A stretch of 64,000 bases of DNA from contig JAMWFC010000032.1 in assembly GCA_027475525.1 (NCBI GenBank), forward strand, positions 1,736,001-1,800,000. The letters are read 5' to 3'. The stretch is from Macrolepiota albuminosa. Lineage: Eukaryota > Basidiomycota > Agaricomycetes > Agaricales > Agaricaceae. A model generated the notes under the pieces. It was not told the origin of the DNA, did no database searches, and worked only from the letters and a program-made list of their open reading frames with translations. The position numbers were made by a program, and so were the translations under genes. Below, in pieces: positions 10,860 to 21,140 of the stretch. How positions within the stretch are numbered: the stretch's first letter is position 1; every line of letters begins with the position of its first letter.

Positions 10860-11188
10860 CTGAGAGTTGATTGCTGCTAACGCCAGCTCTGAGTAGGATA
10901 TGGGTCCAGAATCGTGCATGAAGCTTCAGAACAAAGAAGAAAAATTACAATACCAGACGCTTGGCAAACATAATAAAAATACAACAATTCTTCAATTCTT
11001 AGACTATAAGACGCTTTGTCTATCCTTGTCCAGACGCTTGGCAAACATAATAAAAATACAACAATTCTTCAATTCTTAGACTATAAGACGCTTTGTCTAT
11101 CCTTGTCCTTGGTTGTGGGTGACTAATACCGTTAAAGGTTACCATAGAGAGAACACAGCAATTGCGCTTGCCTGAACCTTGTCTGAGA
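10860..11188 (-). repeat. Inverted repeat, right flank of the kinase gene
   Basis: Reverse complement of 8990-9219, beginning ctgagagttgattgctgc just after the kinase 3' region and ending gaaccttgtctgaga. It differs by an insertion of about 22 bp near 10932 and by a perfect 77-bp tandem duplication (10953-11106). Confidence 0.9.
10953..11106 (+). repeat. Perfect 77-bp tandem duplication
   Basis: The unit starting ccagacgcttggcaaac occurs at 10953-11029 and again at 11030-11106 without a mismatch. The left inverted-repeat copy (8990-9219) has only one unit, so the duplication is secondary. One of nine duplications with a period of exactly 77. Confidence 0.95.
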
Positions 11189-11380
11189 TCGACGATCAAT
11201 AGGGATGGGCCGCTGCAGTGCACGGCAATACCGAGGTCTACAGTAGAGTTTTGTCAATGACTGTTTATAAAATTGAATAGTCAAAAAGAGACCAATAACA
11301 CAATTACTGAAGCAGAGAAAGAAATTTTAGCTACTATTTATATGAAACTTGAGCTCAAATTTAAATGAGTTGAGCTTTTG

Positions 11381-11569
11381 TGTAACAATGTATGAGTTGA
11401 GTTCAGTTCTTTAGTGTTCCAAGTGCGTATGACCCAATTCTATAGCAAGAATGGCAACTACACAAGCATAGGGACTGGTAAAGGATAAAGACTAAAGAGT
11501 TACTATAACAAGTGTGACCAAATCATAGGCTGTGACAGCCTACTCAGCGTGACAGCCTACTCTGTTACA
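11381..11569 (-). repeat. LTR of the short non-autonomous element (left)
   Basis: 189 bp, begins TGTAACAATG and ends TGTTACA. It shares most of its sequence with 13184-13355, and is longer mainly because of a short internal duplication of a gtgacagcctactc-like unit near its end. Confidence 0.8.
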
Positions 11570-11689
11570 TACCCTCCTTTGAGATTAGATACCAATCTGA
11601 AAGAAAAAAAAAATTCCTACAGTGGTGCTCACTCCAGTAATGTACTCCTTCATTGCTAAGGCTCCTTCATCATCCATTGTGTCTGCTCA

Positions 11690-11843
11690 CCTAGTCAGGT
11701 TGTCCTCCACTCCATATAGTCATTCCATCCTCCCCTCCCATGCACCCCTTCAAATTTTGTGCTGGGCCTAGTCAGGTTGTCCTCCACTCCATATAGTCAT
11801 TCCATCCTCCCCTCTCATGCACCCCTTCAAATTTTGTGCTGGG
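11690..11843 (+). repeat. 77-bp tandem duplication with one mismatch
   Basis: The unit starting cctagtcaggttgtcc occurs at 11690 and 11767, period exactly 77, with one C/T difference (tcccatgc against tctcatgc). It lies inside the internal region of the short LTR element. Confidence 0.92.
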
Positions 11844-13183
11844 ATCCACCTTTTCCTCCCCTCTCCAAGAGAAAACTCTTGGATAGATCAAAGTTGACAC
11901 TAATAGCATCAACAGGGTGGGCAGAGCACATTGGCTCTGTAAAACATCATAAAAAAGGGTGGAAAGAGTAGGAGAACAGAGTCTTGATGCTCATATGCAA
12001 ATATGGAATACATCCATATTCACCATTATCTCCAGCCTCTAGACACTCTAGCAGGTTGCACACAGTCAATTATGAGCTAGTAGGGCAAGCACAAGAAGGA
12101 AGAGATGCTGAGGAGATATGAATGGGGTTGAGTGGAAGTAATCATGTCATAGTTGATCGAACAGACAAAAGTCCACTTCTTTGGATTACCTCAAAGGCCT
12201 CCTCAGAATAACATCAAAGGTGTGAGGCATGTATAAAACAAAATAGAGCTGATGAACGGTGTCAAAGAATGACATGGTGAAGATGGATAGAGGTCAGATC
12301 CATCAGGAAATAAGTATAAAGTCGAATCAATTATGTGAACTGTGCAGATGCACATAGAAAAGGTGCCAAGCTAGACACCACAGCAAATCCTGGGACAATA
12401 ACTGAGAGATGGACTGGATGGTTGATAAGGGCAGGAAGTGACCATAAATGCGTCACAGAAATGGTCTAGAAAAATCCTGAGACAGAGGTTCCCCATGAGA
12501 ATAAGGGGGAAGGAAGTAATGGACAAAGATGATGACATCGAGCAAGAACTGTGGACTGAAATAGTATAAACCTAGATACTGTTGGAAAGGGCATGTTGAG
12601 GCACATCTAATGCCATAGGAATTGAGCCAAACAGTTCCACGGATTGCAAGATATCTGCAAAATAATAAAAATACCACAACTAACAACTTTGAGCTAGCAC
12701 CATGGTCTGGATTGGGTCAACCATGGGGCTGTTGGAAGGAGTAAAGCAATGTGCTTCCAATGGCACTAGAATCAAGAGAATTGGTGCAGTGGATTGTGAG
12801 ATATAGGCAATTTTGTAAAATATTGAAAATCCAGAGATGGAGAAGGAGGGAGTGAAAGTTGAGGGCTATCCAGGTATCAAAAGGATCCTGGACATGAGGA
12901 GATCACAATGGTAAAGGAGATGGGGCAAACTGTGGCCTTGCTCCCAAGATATGATGCAATCTTCATGCCAGCTCATTATCTCTCACCCACAAACACCTCC
13001 AACTCTTATCCACACCTCTCCTAATTCTGCAACCAAGAAGGAACACTGATAGAAGGTCCAAAGCATCCCAAAAGTCCAGCAAAGAGTCCAGAAGTCAAAA
13101 GATAAGCAGTGTTGTAGCCAAGTCTCTGCTATAGTCCAGTGATAGTGTGTGACAAAGCCACTGGAGCTGGATACGCAAAAAAG

Positions 13184-13355
13184 TGTAACAATGTACAGGT
13201 TGAGTTCAGTTCCTTAGTGTCCCAAGTGCGTATGACCCAATTCTATAGCAAGAATGGTGACTACACAAGTGCAGGGACTAGCAAAAAATAAAGACTAAAG
13301 AGTTACTGTAACAAGTGTGACCAAATTATAGGCTGTGACAGCCTACTCTGTTACA
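13184..13355 (-). repeat. LTR of the short non-autonomous element (right)
   Basis: 172 bp, TGTAACAATG...TGTTACA, direct repeat of 11381-11569 with scattered substitutions. Followed at once by the target duplication ttttg. Confidence 0.8.
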
Positions 13356-13486
13356 TTTTGAGTGAGTTTGTGTAGTGGAATGTCTTTCAACAATTTGAAG
13401 AGAGAGGTTTTTCAATGATTGAGGAAGTTGATTCATATACATTAGTGTTTATCAACATAAATCTAAGAATTGGATAGCATGATATG

Positions 13487-14081
13487 TGTAAGGGCAACTT
13501 CTGGAGGCTGTGGCTCAGTCCCACAGCTGGCAGAGGGAGATCCAAAGTGTATTAGAGTATATACTGACAATATCATAATAACTACTCACCTGGCAGAGGG
13601 AGATCAAAAGAGAACAAGTCTAGGAATTCCCTATGCCAGGTTGGATGCTTCTGGGGCCTCTGAAGCATGGAAAACAACTATACAGTACAACAAAATCTTA
13701 AAAACTCTAAAATTGCCTAAATAAACAGCTGTATAAACAAGGAGGAAAACTCTGGACTTTGAAAGTCAGAAAGGCAAACTCTGGCTTATATAAGCAGTCT
13801 GAAAGTGGTGCTGAAAAGTCCACACTTGTCTGAATGATAGCTAAGGAACCAGAGCATCTCAAAGGCTGAGAGTAGTACTAACAAATAGTGTTAAGAGAAT
13901 AGAAACAGCAAAATGAGAGAATGATAGAAGAAATAAGGAAATAAATAAAAGGAGAGTGAAGGAATAGGGAGTGAAAGAAGGAAGAAATGAGGAGAGAATA
14001 ATAGAAGAAATAAGGAAATAAATAAAAGGAGAGTGAAGGAATAGGGAGTGAAAGAAGGAAGAAATGAGGAGTCCCCTGACA
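13487..14081 (+). repeat. Solo LTR, TGTAAGG family (copy 1)
   Basis: Begins TGTAAGGGCAAC and ends CCCCTGACA, flanked by exact 5-bp target duplications atatg (13482-13486 and 14082-14086). It matches 53031-53513 and 59144-59605. A TATA-like cttatataagc near 13795 supports plus orientation. It is longer than its relatives partly because of a 77-bp tandem duplication at 13915-14068. No internal retrotransposon sequence adjoins it, so it is a recombination-derived solo LTR. Confidence 0.9.
13915..14068 (+). repeat. 77-bp tandem duplication with one mismatch, inside a solo LTR
   Basis: The unit starting gagagaat occurs at 13915 and 13992, period exactly 77, with one G/A difference. The sister LTRs at 53031 and 59144 carry a single unit. 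Confidence 0.9.
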
Positions 14082-14150
14082 ATATGTATTGATAAGTGGA
14101 CAAATAAAATATAGAGATTTAACTTCAAAGCCTTCAATTTTTATTATTGT

Positions 14151-14437
14151 TGCTGGCCAGATAAGAGAGCCTACGGACACAATAGTGACGCCTCAGATGT
14201 CCGTCTAGTTAAAGAGAAAGAACAACTAGAATTCATACCTACGGACACAATAGTGACTAAGTCGTAGGTTATTAGAAAAGAGCAAACTAATTAATGATAT
14301 TGTGCTTACCGCCTCAGATGTCCGTCTAGTTAAAGAGAAAGAACAACTGAGGCTGAGTAGAGCGCAAACTCGAATTTACTTCCATGATCACATGACCACA
14401 TCTATCAGCTGACCATACAGACCCTTCCCGGTCAACA
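14151..14437 (-). repeat. Copia 3' LTR
   Basis: 287 bp; in plus orientation begins TGCTGGCCAGATAAG and ends CCCGGTCAACA. It contains two partly overlapping internal repeat pairs (cctacggacacaatagtgac twice, gcctcagatgtccgtctag twice), present in both LTRs. Preceded by target duplication attgt. Confidence 0.95.
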
Positions 14438-14474
14438 CAACCCCATCAGCGAAGATGTGTGAATAGTGAGCGAG

Positions 14475-17400
14475 TCAATTTCGAGTAACCAGGCCCAGAG
14501 AGGATGCGAACTTGTTATGTAGGTCTTTCGATAACGCTTTCGTGAGGATGTCTGCAATCATGTCCGATGTCGAGACCCAGAAGGTTTTGAATGAGCCCGT
14601 ATTTAGATGTTCACGAATAAAATGGTATCGTATGTCGATATGTTTCGAACGGGATGTGATAGAGTCAGAGTTCGCAATATCTAAAGCACTTTTATTGTCA
14701 CAGTATATCGGGAAAGGTTGAGGAATCGGTAAATCCATTGCTGTTAGGAAATATCGAATCGCAATCGCTTCACGTAAGGCATGTGAAAGTGCCATATATT
14801 CGGCTTCTGTTGATGAGAGCGCAATAGTTCGTTGTTTCACAGAGGACCAAGAAACCAGACTCGAGTACATGAAGAAGGCGTAACCCGTAACGCTTTTCCT
14901 TGTCGAGGGGTCAGATGCCCAGTCAGCATCCACAGCTCCAAAGTCCGCAGGGAAAATAAGTCTCAAGGGACTGTCTGAGGTCGGTTGTAAGAAATTATAC
15001 TCTAGCGCAAAATTCCTAGTCCCTGATAAGTATCTCAATACGCGTTTTGCAGCCAAGAGATGTGCCCTCGTCGGAGAAGCATTGTATCGACCAAGAGACA
15101 TCGCCGTAAACGCCAGGTCTGGACGCGTGCAAAGACTTAAGTATAAAATGGATCCTACTAAGCGCTGGTAATGAATTTTGATATCGTCATCACTAATCTC
15201 CGGAAGTGAATTCGGTGGAGGTTCCAGAAGGTCTTCTAATTTGCCAACTAGCGGTAAAGATAGTGGAGTTGCTTCCAGAAGACGATACGTCGTCAACAAG
15301 TCCAAAACATATCCCTTTTGCGACAGCCATAACTTTTTCTGCTTTCTGTCACGGTCAATTCGAATGCCCAAGTATAATGATGTGATGCCCGAATCAATGA
15401 CCGAGAAACGTTTGTTCATTTCCATGATAATCCAATCATATAGTGGTTTCGAATTCGTAACATTCAGTCCATCGTCCACGTGAATGCAGATGATAATGAA
15501 AAGATCTCTTCCGTCTGCTAATGCTGGGATCGAGTCATGTGGTGGCGAAGAGAAACGTCCCAGGAACACTGCATGATCAACCTCGCATCTGATCAAACCA
15601 ATATTTTCTAATACGTTCCGAAGAAGAGTGTACCACTCCTTAGAAGACTGTTTCAAGCCGTAGATTGCACGAAGAAGTTTATTGACCTTTTGTGGATTGT
15701 CGTCTGGGAATCCAGGGATTTGCTTGCAATATAGATCATGTGTGAGCGGAGCATTCAAAAACGCCGTCTTGACATCAAACGAAAAAATTTCAAGATCGTG
15801 CATCGCTGCGTACGCTAATGCTATCCTGATGCTCGTCATCTTGGCCACAGGTGCGTATGTTGAACCATAATCTTCTGGTCGTTGGCTGAAACCCTGAGCT
15901 ACTAGTCTCGCCTTTTCCTTCCCTCGTATAACTGTCCCATCTGGATTGTACTTGTAGGCGTAAACCCATCGAACCCCAAGTGCTTTCCTGCCTTTCGGTA
16001 AGTCTGCCGGTACGAAAACTCCTTGTTCCTTTAAGCTTTCTACTTCTCTCTCCATGGCTAGCATCCATACTGGCTTATCCGATCGTCTCATGGCCTCATG
16101 ATAATTTTCCGGTGCTTTGTTGAGATCATAATTCTTGGTCGTCCTAAAAGGTAATGGGTCCTGGCCATGCGCCAAATATGTCTTATATTCAAAAATCGTG
16201 GAGTCTTCAAGAAATGACATGTCTTCGACATCCGTGGCAAAATGAGACGTTTGTATCAATGATTCGAGGTCGAGAATTGCTAATAAATTTTGATGAGGTC
16301 CAACTTTCGCATTTCGATCCGCCCGAAGATTCATCAATCTCTCATTCCGTTTTGTAACATCCTCCCAATACTGTTGTCCTGCAACCGTACGCGTCCTATG
16401 TCTCTGAGGTCTTCCCACATTGTCTGTAGATACTTGATTGGAAATTGTATCCGAAGGCAATTCATTGATTGTCGAAGATGGTTGTTGATCATCCTCTGTG
16501 GTATCTTGTGACGTCGACATGTCAGTAAGACCAGGCTGCGGCCGATCTTTGACTGAATGAGATTTTAAGCTTCCTTTTACGTTCTCATTGAAGACGACGT
16601 CCCTCGAAAAATAGTATCGTCCATTTAAGTCTCTAACCTTCCATCCTAATCTGCCTTCTTCGTAACCCACAAAGATCGCTTCGAAACGTTTGGTATCACC
16701 TTTTCGACGGGTCTCCTTCGGATGTAGGACAAAGCATTGGCAACCCCAGACCCGTAGATGCGACAGATCCGGTTTGTGTCCTTCCAGAATCTCAAAAGGT
16801 GTAGTTGACCCCGAGAGTGTCGATGTCGGCAGTCTGTTCCTTAAGTACTGGGCCGTTAAGATCGCGTCCCCAAGGAAAGATAATGGGAGACCCGATTCCG
16901 CCATCAGTGTTTGCGCTGTGTCCTCGATAGTTCTGATGTAACGCTCTGCCTTGCCGTTCTGTTGATGGGCGTATGGCGCCGTCGCCTGTAACACAATCCC
17001 TTTTTCTTCTAAGTGCTCTCTCAATTTCCCCTCAACTAGCTCCTTCGCACCATCGCACCGAACTACCTTGACTTTATTACCAGATTTTAATTCCCATTCA
17101 GCTTGAACCTTCTTAAAGTGTTTAACTGCCGCATTTTTCTTCGATAGTAATGCCGTGCTTCCGAAATTGGAGTAATCGTCTAAGACCGAATGAAAATGAC
17201 TGGTGTTTCCATTTGAAAATCTCGTCAGAAAAGGTCCACACGTATCCATATGCAATAATTCGCACACTGCTCCAGCTCTATGTTCACGATGATCGAAAGG
17301 TTTCGCCGGTTGTTTCCCAATTATGCACGGAATGCATTGTTCGTCCTCGAATGATCCTTCATACGCCACTCCTGTTGCATAATTCTTCGTCAAAACCGCT

Positions 17401-18236
17401 CTCGTCATATCCTTCGATATATGTCCCATCCTCCGATGCCATAAGCTAGGTGTAATCGAAACCTTTGGAAACGAAGTGGATGTATGATTCGAAGCTTGAA
17501 ATGAAATTTCAGCATGAGAATCCGGCATTATGAAGTCGCAATATAAAAACGACAATCTCCTGTGAACCGTTGCCTGAAGAGATGCACCACCTAGAGTCTT
17601 CGATGTATGCGGGAAAAACAGCGTTGTTGCGTCCTTTTCAAACGTAAGTTTCATGTCATTTTCTACCATCGAACCGACTGAGAGCAAGTTGATAGGCACA
17701 GTAGGAGCATGTAAGCAGTCCTTTAAAACTAGTATTCGCATCTTGCCATTGATAATAGTGTGAAACTTGACTTCTCCCCTTGCTAATGTAGTTAATGTGC
17801 CGCAATTAGCCGTTCCAACTGGTACTGCTTGTTCTGTGTTATACAACCAAAAAAATTTCTTTTCCTTGATAATATGAGCCGTACAGCCTGAATCGAGTAT
17901 GGCGTTGAATTGTTGCGTGATGGTCGCAAAAGCCACCGGCGTGTTGGAGTTCATAAACGCATAGAATGATTCTTGGTCCTCAGTCTCAACCCCAGAAGTG
18001 TGATAAAGATGAAAATCGGTGTCATTCTCCCCCTCTTCGGCTATGGTAGATAATACAGGATTGTCGGAATCGTCATTTACAAAACTCGGAGTCGCAGTAA
18101 TTTGTTCTGTCGATGTGTCCAATAATTGATCCTCTGGAACTGCTACATTTGCTCGTGGTCGATTTGTCGTGTCTTTGGCACCATCAGTCGTAGTGCCTCG
18201 GCGAGAATCATTTGTATTATCTGAGCGTTGTGTCAT
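14475..18236 (-). CDS. Copia Pol polyprotein: protease, integrase, RT, RNase H
   Basis: A 1,253-codon open frame without stops. The protease motif ILDSGCTAHII is at about residue 115. The integrase zinc-binding part is LWHRRMGHIS...CIPCIIGK, and its core has Asp in LLHMDTCGPF, Asp in VVRCDGAKEL and Glu in QNGKAERYIRTI. RT has GVRWVYAYKYNPDG, FSFDVKTAFLNAPL and the catalytic box CIHVDDG (VDD kept). RNase H has LSSTEAEYMALSHALREA and YCDNKSALDIA. The listed start is simply the first Met; the same frame is open upstream to the TGA ending gag at 18393, and the two frames are in register, so Pol is probably made as a Gag-Pol fusion. No CCHC knuckle is visible upstream. The protein is likely catalytically competent. 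Confidence 0.95.
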   Translation of the reverse strand: MTQRSDNTNDSRRGTTTDGAKDTTNRPRANVAVPEDQLLDTSTEQITATPSFVNDDSDNPVLSTIAEEGENDTDFHLYHTSGVETEDQESFYAFMNSNTPVAFATITQQFNAILDSGCTAHIIKEKKFFWLYNTEQAVPVGTANCGTLTTLARGEVKFHTIINGKMRILVLKDCLHAPTVPINLLSVGSMVENDMKLTFEKDATTLFFPHTSKTLGGASLQATVHRRLSFLYCDFIMPDSHAEISFQASNHTSTSFPKVSITPSLWHRRMGHISKDMTRAVLTKNYATGVAYEGSFEDEQCIPCIIGKQPAKPFDHREHRAGAVCELLHMDTCGPFLTRFSNGNTSHFHSVLDDYSNFGSTALLSKKNAAVKHFKKVQAEWELKSGNKVKVVRCDGAKELVEGKLREHLEEKGIVLQATAPYAHQQNGKAERYIRTIEDTAQTLMAESGLPLSFLGDAILTAQYLRNRLPTSTLSGSTTPFEILEGHKPDLSHLRVWGCQCFVLHPKETRRKGDTKRFEAIFVGYEEGRLGWKVRDLNGRYYFSRDVVFNENVKGSLKSHSVKDRPQPGLTDMSTSQDTTEDDQQPSSTINELPSDTISNQVSTDNVGRPQRHRTRTVAGQQYWEDVTKRNERLMNLRADRNAKVGPHQNLLAILDLESLIQTSHFATDVEDMSFLEDSTIFEYKTYLAHGQDPLPFRTTKNYDLNKAPENYHEAMRRSDKPVWMLAMEREVESLKEQGVFVPADLPKGRKALGVRWVYAYKYNPDGTVIRGKEKARLVAQGFSQRPEDYGSTYAPVAKMTSIRIALAYAAMHDLEIFSFDVKTAFLNAPLTHDLYCKQIPGFPDDNPQKVNKLLRAIYGLKQSSKEWYTLLRNVLENIGLIRCEVDHAVFLGRFSSPPHDSIPALADGRDLFIIICIHVDDGLNVTNSKPLYDWIIMEMNKRFSVIDSGITSLYLGIRIDRDRKQKKLWLSQKGYVLDLLTTYRLLEATPLSLPLVGKLEDLLEPPPNSLPEISDDDIKIHYQRLVGSILYLSLCTRPDLAFTAMSLGRYNASPTRAHLLAAKRVLRYLSGTRNFALEYNFLQPTSDSPLRLIFPADFGAVDADWASDPSTRKSVTGYAFFMYSSLVSWSSVKQRTIALSSTEAEYMALSHALREAIAIRYFLTAMDLPIPQPFPIYCDNKSALDIANSDSITSRSKHIDIRYHFIREHLNTGSFKTFWVSTSDMIADILTKALSKDLHNKFASSLGLVTRN

Positions 18237-18392
18237 AGTTGAGGATGATTGTGAATTGGAAGAATTTCGTTGAGAGGTCGACGATTTAGCATGTGGCTGC
18301 GAATTCGCTAAACATGGTCGAACGTCAATGTCGATTTCCAGAATCGTGTTCGCGAGAGTGTAAAAATCAAAGATTCCCTCTGGAGTATCATC

Positions 18393-19917
18393 TCAAGAGC
18401 GACGAACTTCTTCTCGAAGAACATTGAATGCACGGTGATCCGGGACTCCATCCATAAATCGTTGTATCTTTTCATATTGCGTGAAGTCCCATGGTGTGGT
18501 TGATAGTTGATTTACTGCGATCCTCCATGATTGAACGTAGGTAGGTATCGTATTCGGAGCACACGTGAGACGAAAAATAGAGTCTTTAACCCGTTGCGCT
18601 GATGCTGCGCTCCCAACACTGAAACGTTTTCGAAGGAAATCTAGTAGATCCCGAGCCGTGCGTGTAGGAAAATTGAAAGGACCAGTCCGAGCAGGAGGAA
18701 GAGAATTAAAGATTTCTGCGGAGAGTCGTCCAGATATAATGTAAGAGCAAATGTTGTCGTTTTTCCAGAATAGCTCATAACTTTGTGAATCTTCTTGCGT
18801 GGTGTGTGGCGGATATGGGGGTGGAACCGCCAGGCGACACGTAGGATCGAAAGGTGCCCCCTGTAAAGGAAGCGGACAGACATGGCCATTCAATCCAAGA
18901 TGATCTATGAGTGCCATAACGGGATTGATCCAAAGTCCCCAGTCAGCCGACGAATTAAAACGTGGGATCGTGGTGAGCGGTGGTAACTTAGGATCAGTGT
19001 GAATCGATGGTAGGTTGGGAGTCTGCCGCACTGGAATGTTGTAACGATATGGAAGAGTCTGAGTCGGAAGGTTATGAAACGCCCCTTCCATGAGGTGTTG
19101 AGGATGATGCATCGTAACCTGGGGTTGTTGTGGAACTATCGGGTTGATGTACGGAACCCAGGGTTGTTCCACATGAAATTGTTGCAGTGGAGGAGATCCA
19201 ACTCCAAATTGAGGTAAAGGCGAAGTTGGGACATGATACTGATGTACATTCGGGAGTGGATGAACCGGAGATGTAGTCTGCGGATGCTGTGGCCCATCTT
19301 GATGGAAAGTTTGACGTGGAGTAGTCGCAGGACGAGGCGTGGTGTTAAGAAAAACGGAGGGAGGACGAGAAAGAGGCAAAACCGGACGTTGTTGTTGAAA
19401 GATGTTAGGTGCCGTCCTATCCCTTCCATTCGAGGGAGGTCGAGGACCCGGAAGATTTGCTTGAGTGAGAAAGACCGAAGGAGGACGAGAAAAATTAAAC
19501 GGAACAGGAGACGGAGGTGTAAAAGTAGGAGGAACTGGTAATGTAGAAATCGGACGTGGTAAAGAATGTTCAGGAATTTGATTCTGATGGAAAGTATTAT
19601 AAGTGTTTACTACTTGGAGCATGAACATCTTGTGTTGAAACAATTGGAGTAGGCGTGGCCGGAGACGTATGAGAAAAACGATGATGTAAATTCGTAGAGG
19701 CACGAGGAATATAAGATCTAAAACGTTTGGGTATGCCTGTATGCGTGTCTGAAACTAAAGTATTCGCAGAGTCTGGTGGAATATTGGATGTATGCGGAGG
19801 TAAATCCCGAATAAAAGTGGACTGATTGAAACGACCTGTGTTGGTATTCCCAGGCACCCGCCCCGAAGATGACGAGGTCGCCTGAGACGCATGATGACGA
19901 TGAAAAGGATCCGTCAT
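18393..19917 (-). CDS. Copia Gag, with one apparent +1 frame change
   Basis: ATG at 19917 starts MTDPFHRHHASQATSSSSG. This frame runs to a TAA at 19597. A second frame, +1 relative to it, is open over at least 19703-18393 and carries a long Pro/Thr/Gln-rich region followed by a copia-type capsid segment (FNSSADWGLWINPVMALIDH, DLLDFLRKRFSVG, IPTYVQSWRIAVNQL) ending at TGA 18395-18393. The two frames overlap by about 100 bp, so the junction may be a single-base indel, frameshifting or a small intron. Because the LTRs are identical, an indel would be very recent or a sequencing error. Confidence 0.75.
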
Positions 19918-20018
19918 TGTGACGGTCCTCCAATAGAAAGGCAAAGACTAAGTCGTAAATATATGCGTCCAAAATTGTCTTCGGTTGCTCAAACTATGCC
20001 AGCGATCCTAAAAAGGAT

Positions 20019-20028
20019 GCCCATAACC
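20019..20028 (-). promoter_or_regulatory. Copia primer binding site, half-tRNA iMet type
   Basis: Directly after the 5' LTR the minus strand reads GGTTATGGGC. Its complement GCCCATAACC equals part of the anticodon stem-loop of eukaryotic initiator tRNA-Met (GGGCCCAUAACCC in vertebrates). Drosophila copia is known to prime from a half tRNA-iMet at that position. The match and the position are seen; the priming mode is inferred. Confidence 0.7.
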
Positions 20029-20315
20029 TGCTGGCCAGATAAGAGAGCCTACGGACACAATAGTGACGCCTCAGATGTCCGTCTAGTTAAAGAGAAAGAA
20101 CAACTAGAATTCATACCTACGGACACAATAGTGACTAAGTCGTAGGTTATTAGAAAAGAGCAAACTAATTAATGATATTGTGCTTACCGCCTCAGATGTC
20201 CGTCTAGTTAAAGAGAAAGAACAACTGAGGCTGAGTAGAGCGCAAACTCGAATTTACTTCCATGATCACATGACCACATCTATCAGCTGACCATACAGAC
20301 CCTTCCCGGTCAACA
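20029..20315 (-). repeat. Copia 5' LTR
   Basis: 287 bp, apparently identical to 14151-14437. Followed by target duplication attgt at 20316-20320 and, on its internal side, by the PBS. Confidence 0.95.
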
Positions 20316-20826
20316 ATTGTCTCTATAGGCATAGAAGATATTGACATCAATATGACTTCTATACAGAAACAGATGTATCTCTCTGCAATTGTGGCTTCAT
20401 ATTTATACTTGTAAACAGAAATAGTTTGAGTACTACAACAAACTATGCTAAAAGTGAGAAATGAATATGCTTCTTGTAGGTATTTTTTGGTGCTATATAA
20501 GCACAAGATATAATTTATATCTAAGATAATTAATTAAAGTTTTCAGTTTTTAATAGCTCTCTAATTATTTATTTCAATATATTAAATGTATTAGTTAATG
20601 TAGATAAGAGACTAAAATCATAACAGTTGACTCTTTAAATATGCATAAATAAAAGGAGTTATAGTTTGACAACTCTCATGTACAATTTTTATTCAATGAC
20701 ACTTAGCATCATAGCAGATTGACAACTAGGTATAAAATGCTAAAAGAAAGCAAATTTATAAACTCAATCAATATATCAAAATGCAAAACAGATTGATCAA
20801 ACAATAAACTATTACAGAAGCAATAG

Positions 20827-20947
20827 CTTATATAAACTACTGCTGGAGCATCAGCTTATATAAACCATTGCTGGAGCAACAGCTTACATAAACTATTGCT
20901 GAAGCAACAGCTTACATAAACTATTGATGGAGTATTAGCTTATATAA
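20827..20947 (+). repeat. Minisatellite of about 30-bp units
   Basis: Four to five imperfect units of the type agcttatataaactattgc followed by tggagcaac. Units differ at several positions, so the array is not recent. No coding role is seen. Confidence 0.8.
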
Positions 20948-21140
20948 GCATATTCTATTAGACAGAAAACTGGATCTATACAAGCTTATAGAAAAAATAA
21001 TTCAAAAAGTTCTATGAATACCAAAGACAATGTGGTCTAATTTTCAAAGATGAAAATAAATGAAGAGAACAGAATAATGACTGCTAGAGCAAAAAAAAAA
21101 TTTCACATAATTGTACAATTTTCATGTATGCTCCTCTTTC

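Larger units (their letters stand above)
11381..13355 (-). mobile_element. Short non-autonomous LTR retroelement (TRIM/LARD-like)
   Basis: Two direct terminal repeats start TGTAACAATGTA and end CTCTGTTACA: 11381-11569 and 13184-13355. They are flanked by identical 5-bp target duplications ttttg (11376-11380 and 13356-13360). The internal 1.6 kb has no RT, protease or integrase-like frame. Orientation is inferred from a purine-rich stretch (AAAGGAGGG on the minus strand) directly beside the left repeat, which suits a polypurine tract for a minus-strand element. It would depend on an autonomous partner not seen here. Confidence 0.8.
14151..20315 (-). mobile_element. Young, nearly complete Ty1/copia retrotransposon
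   Basis: Two 287-bp LTRs (14151-14437, 20029-20315) appear identical base for base, and the target duplication attgt is exact on both sides (14146-14150, 20316-20320). Inside, on the minus strand, are a gag region and one 1,253-codon pol frame in the copia order protease, integrase, RT, RNase H. Identical LTRs mean very recent insertion. Apparent lesions are confined to gag (one +1 frame change near 19600-19700) and one TGA between gag and pol. Confidence 0.97.

Noticed and set aside
13859..14180. Hydrophobic Phe/Leu/Ser-rich minus-strand frames as a membrane protein
   Set aside because: They arise from the purine-rich, duplicated end of a solo LTR.
14170..14350. Repeated blocks in the copia LTR as another 77-bp event
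   Set aside because: The spacings are about 68 and 121 bp and both LTRs carry them, so they are part of the family sequence.
20827..20947. CRISPR-like array
   Set aside because: The units are imperfect, contiguous and AT-rich with no spacers, and the genome is eukaryotic.
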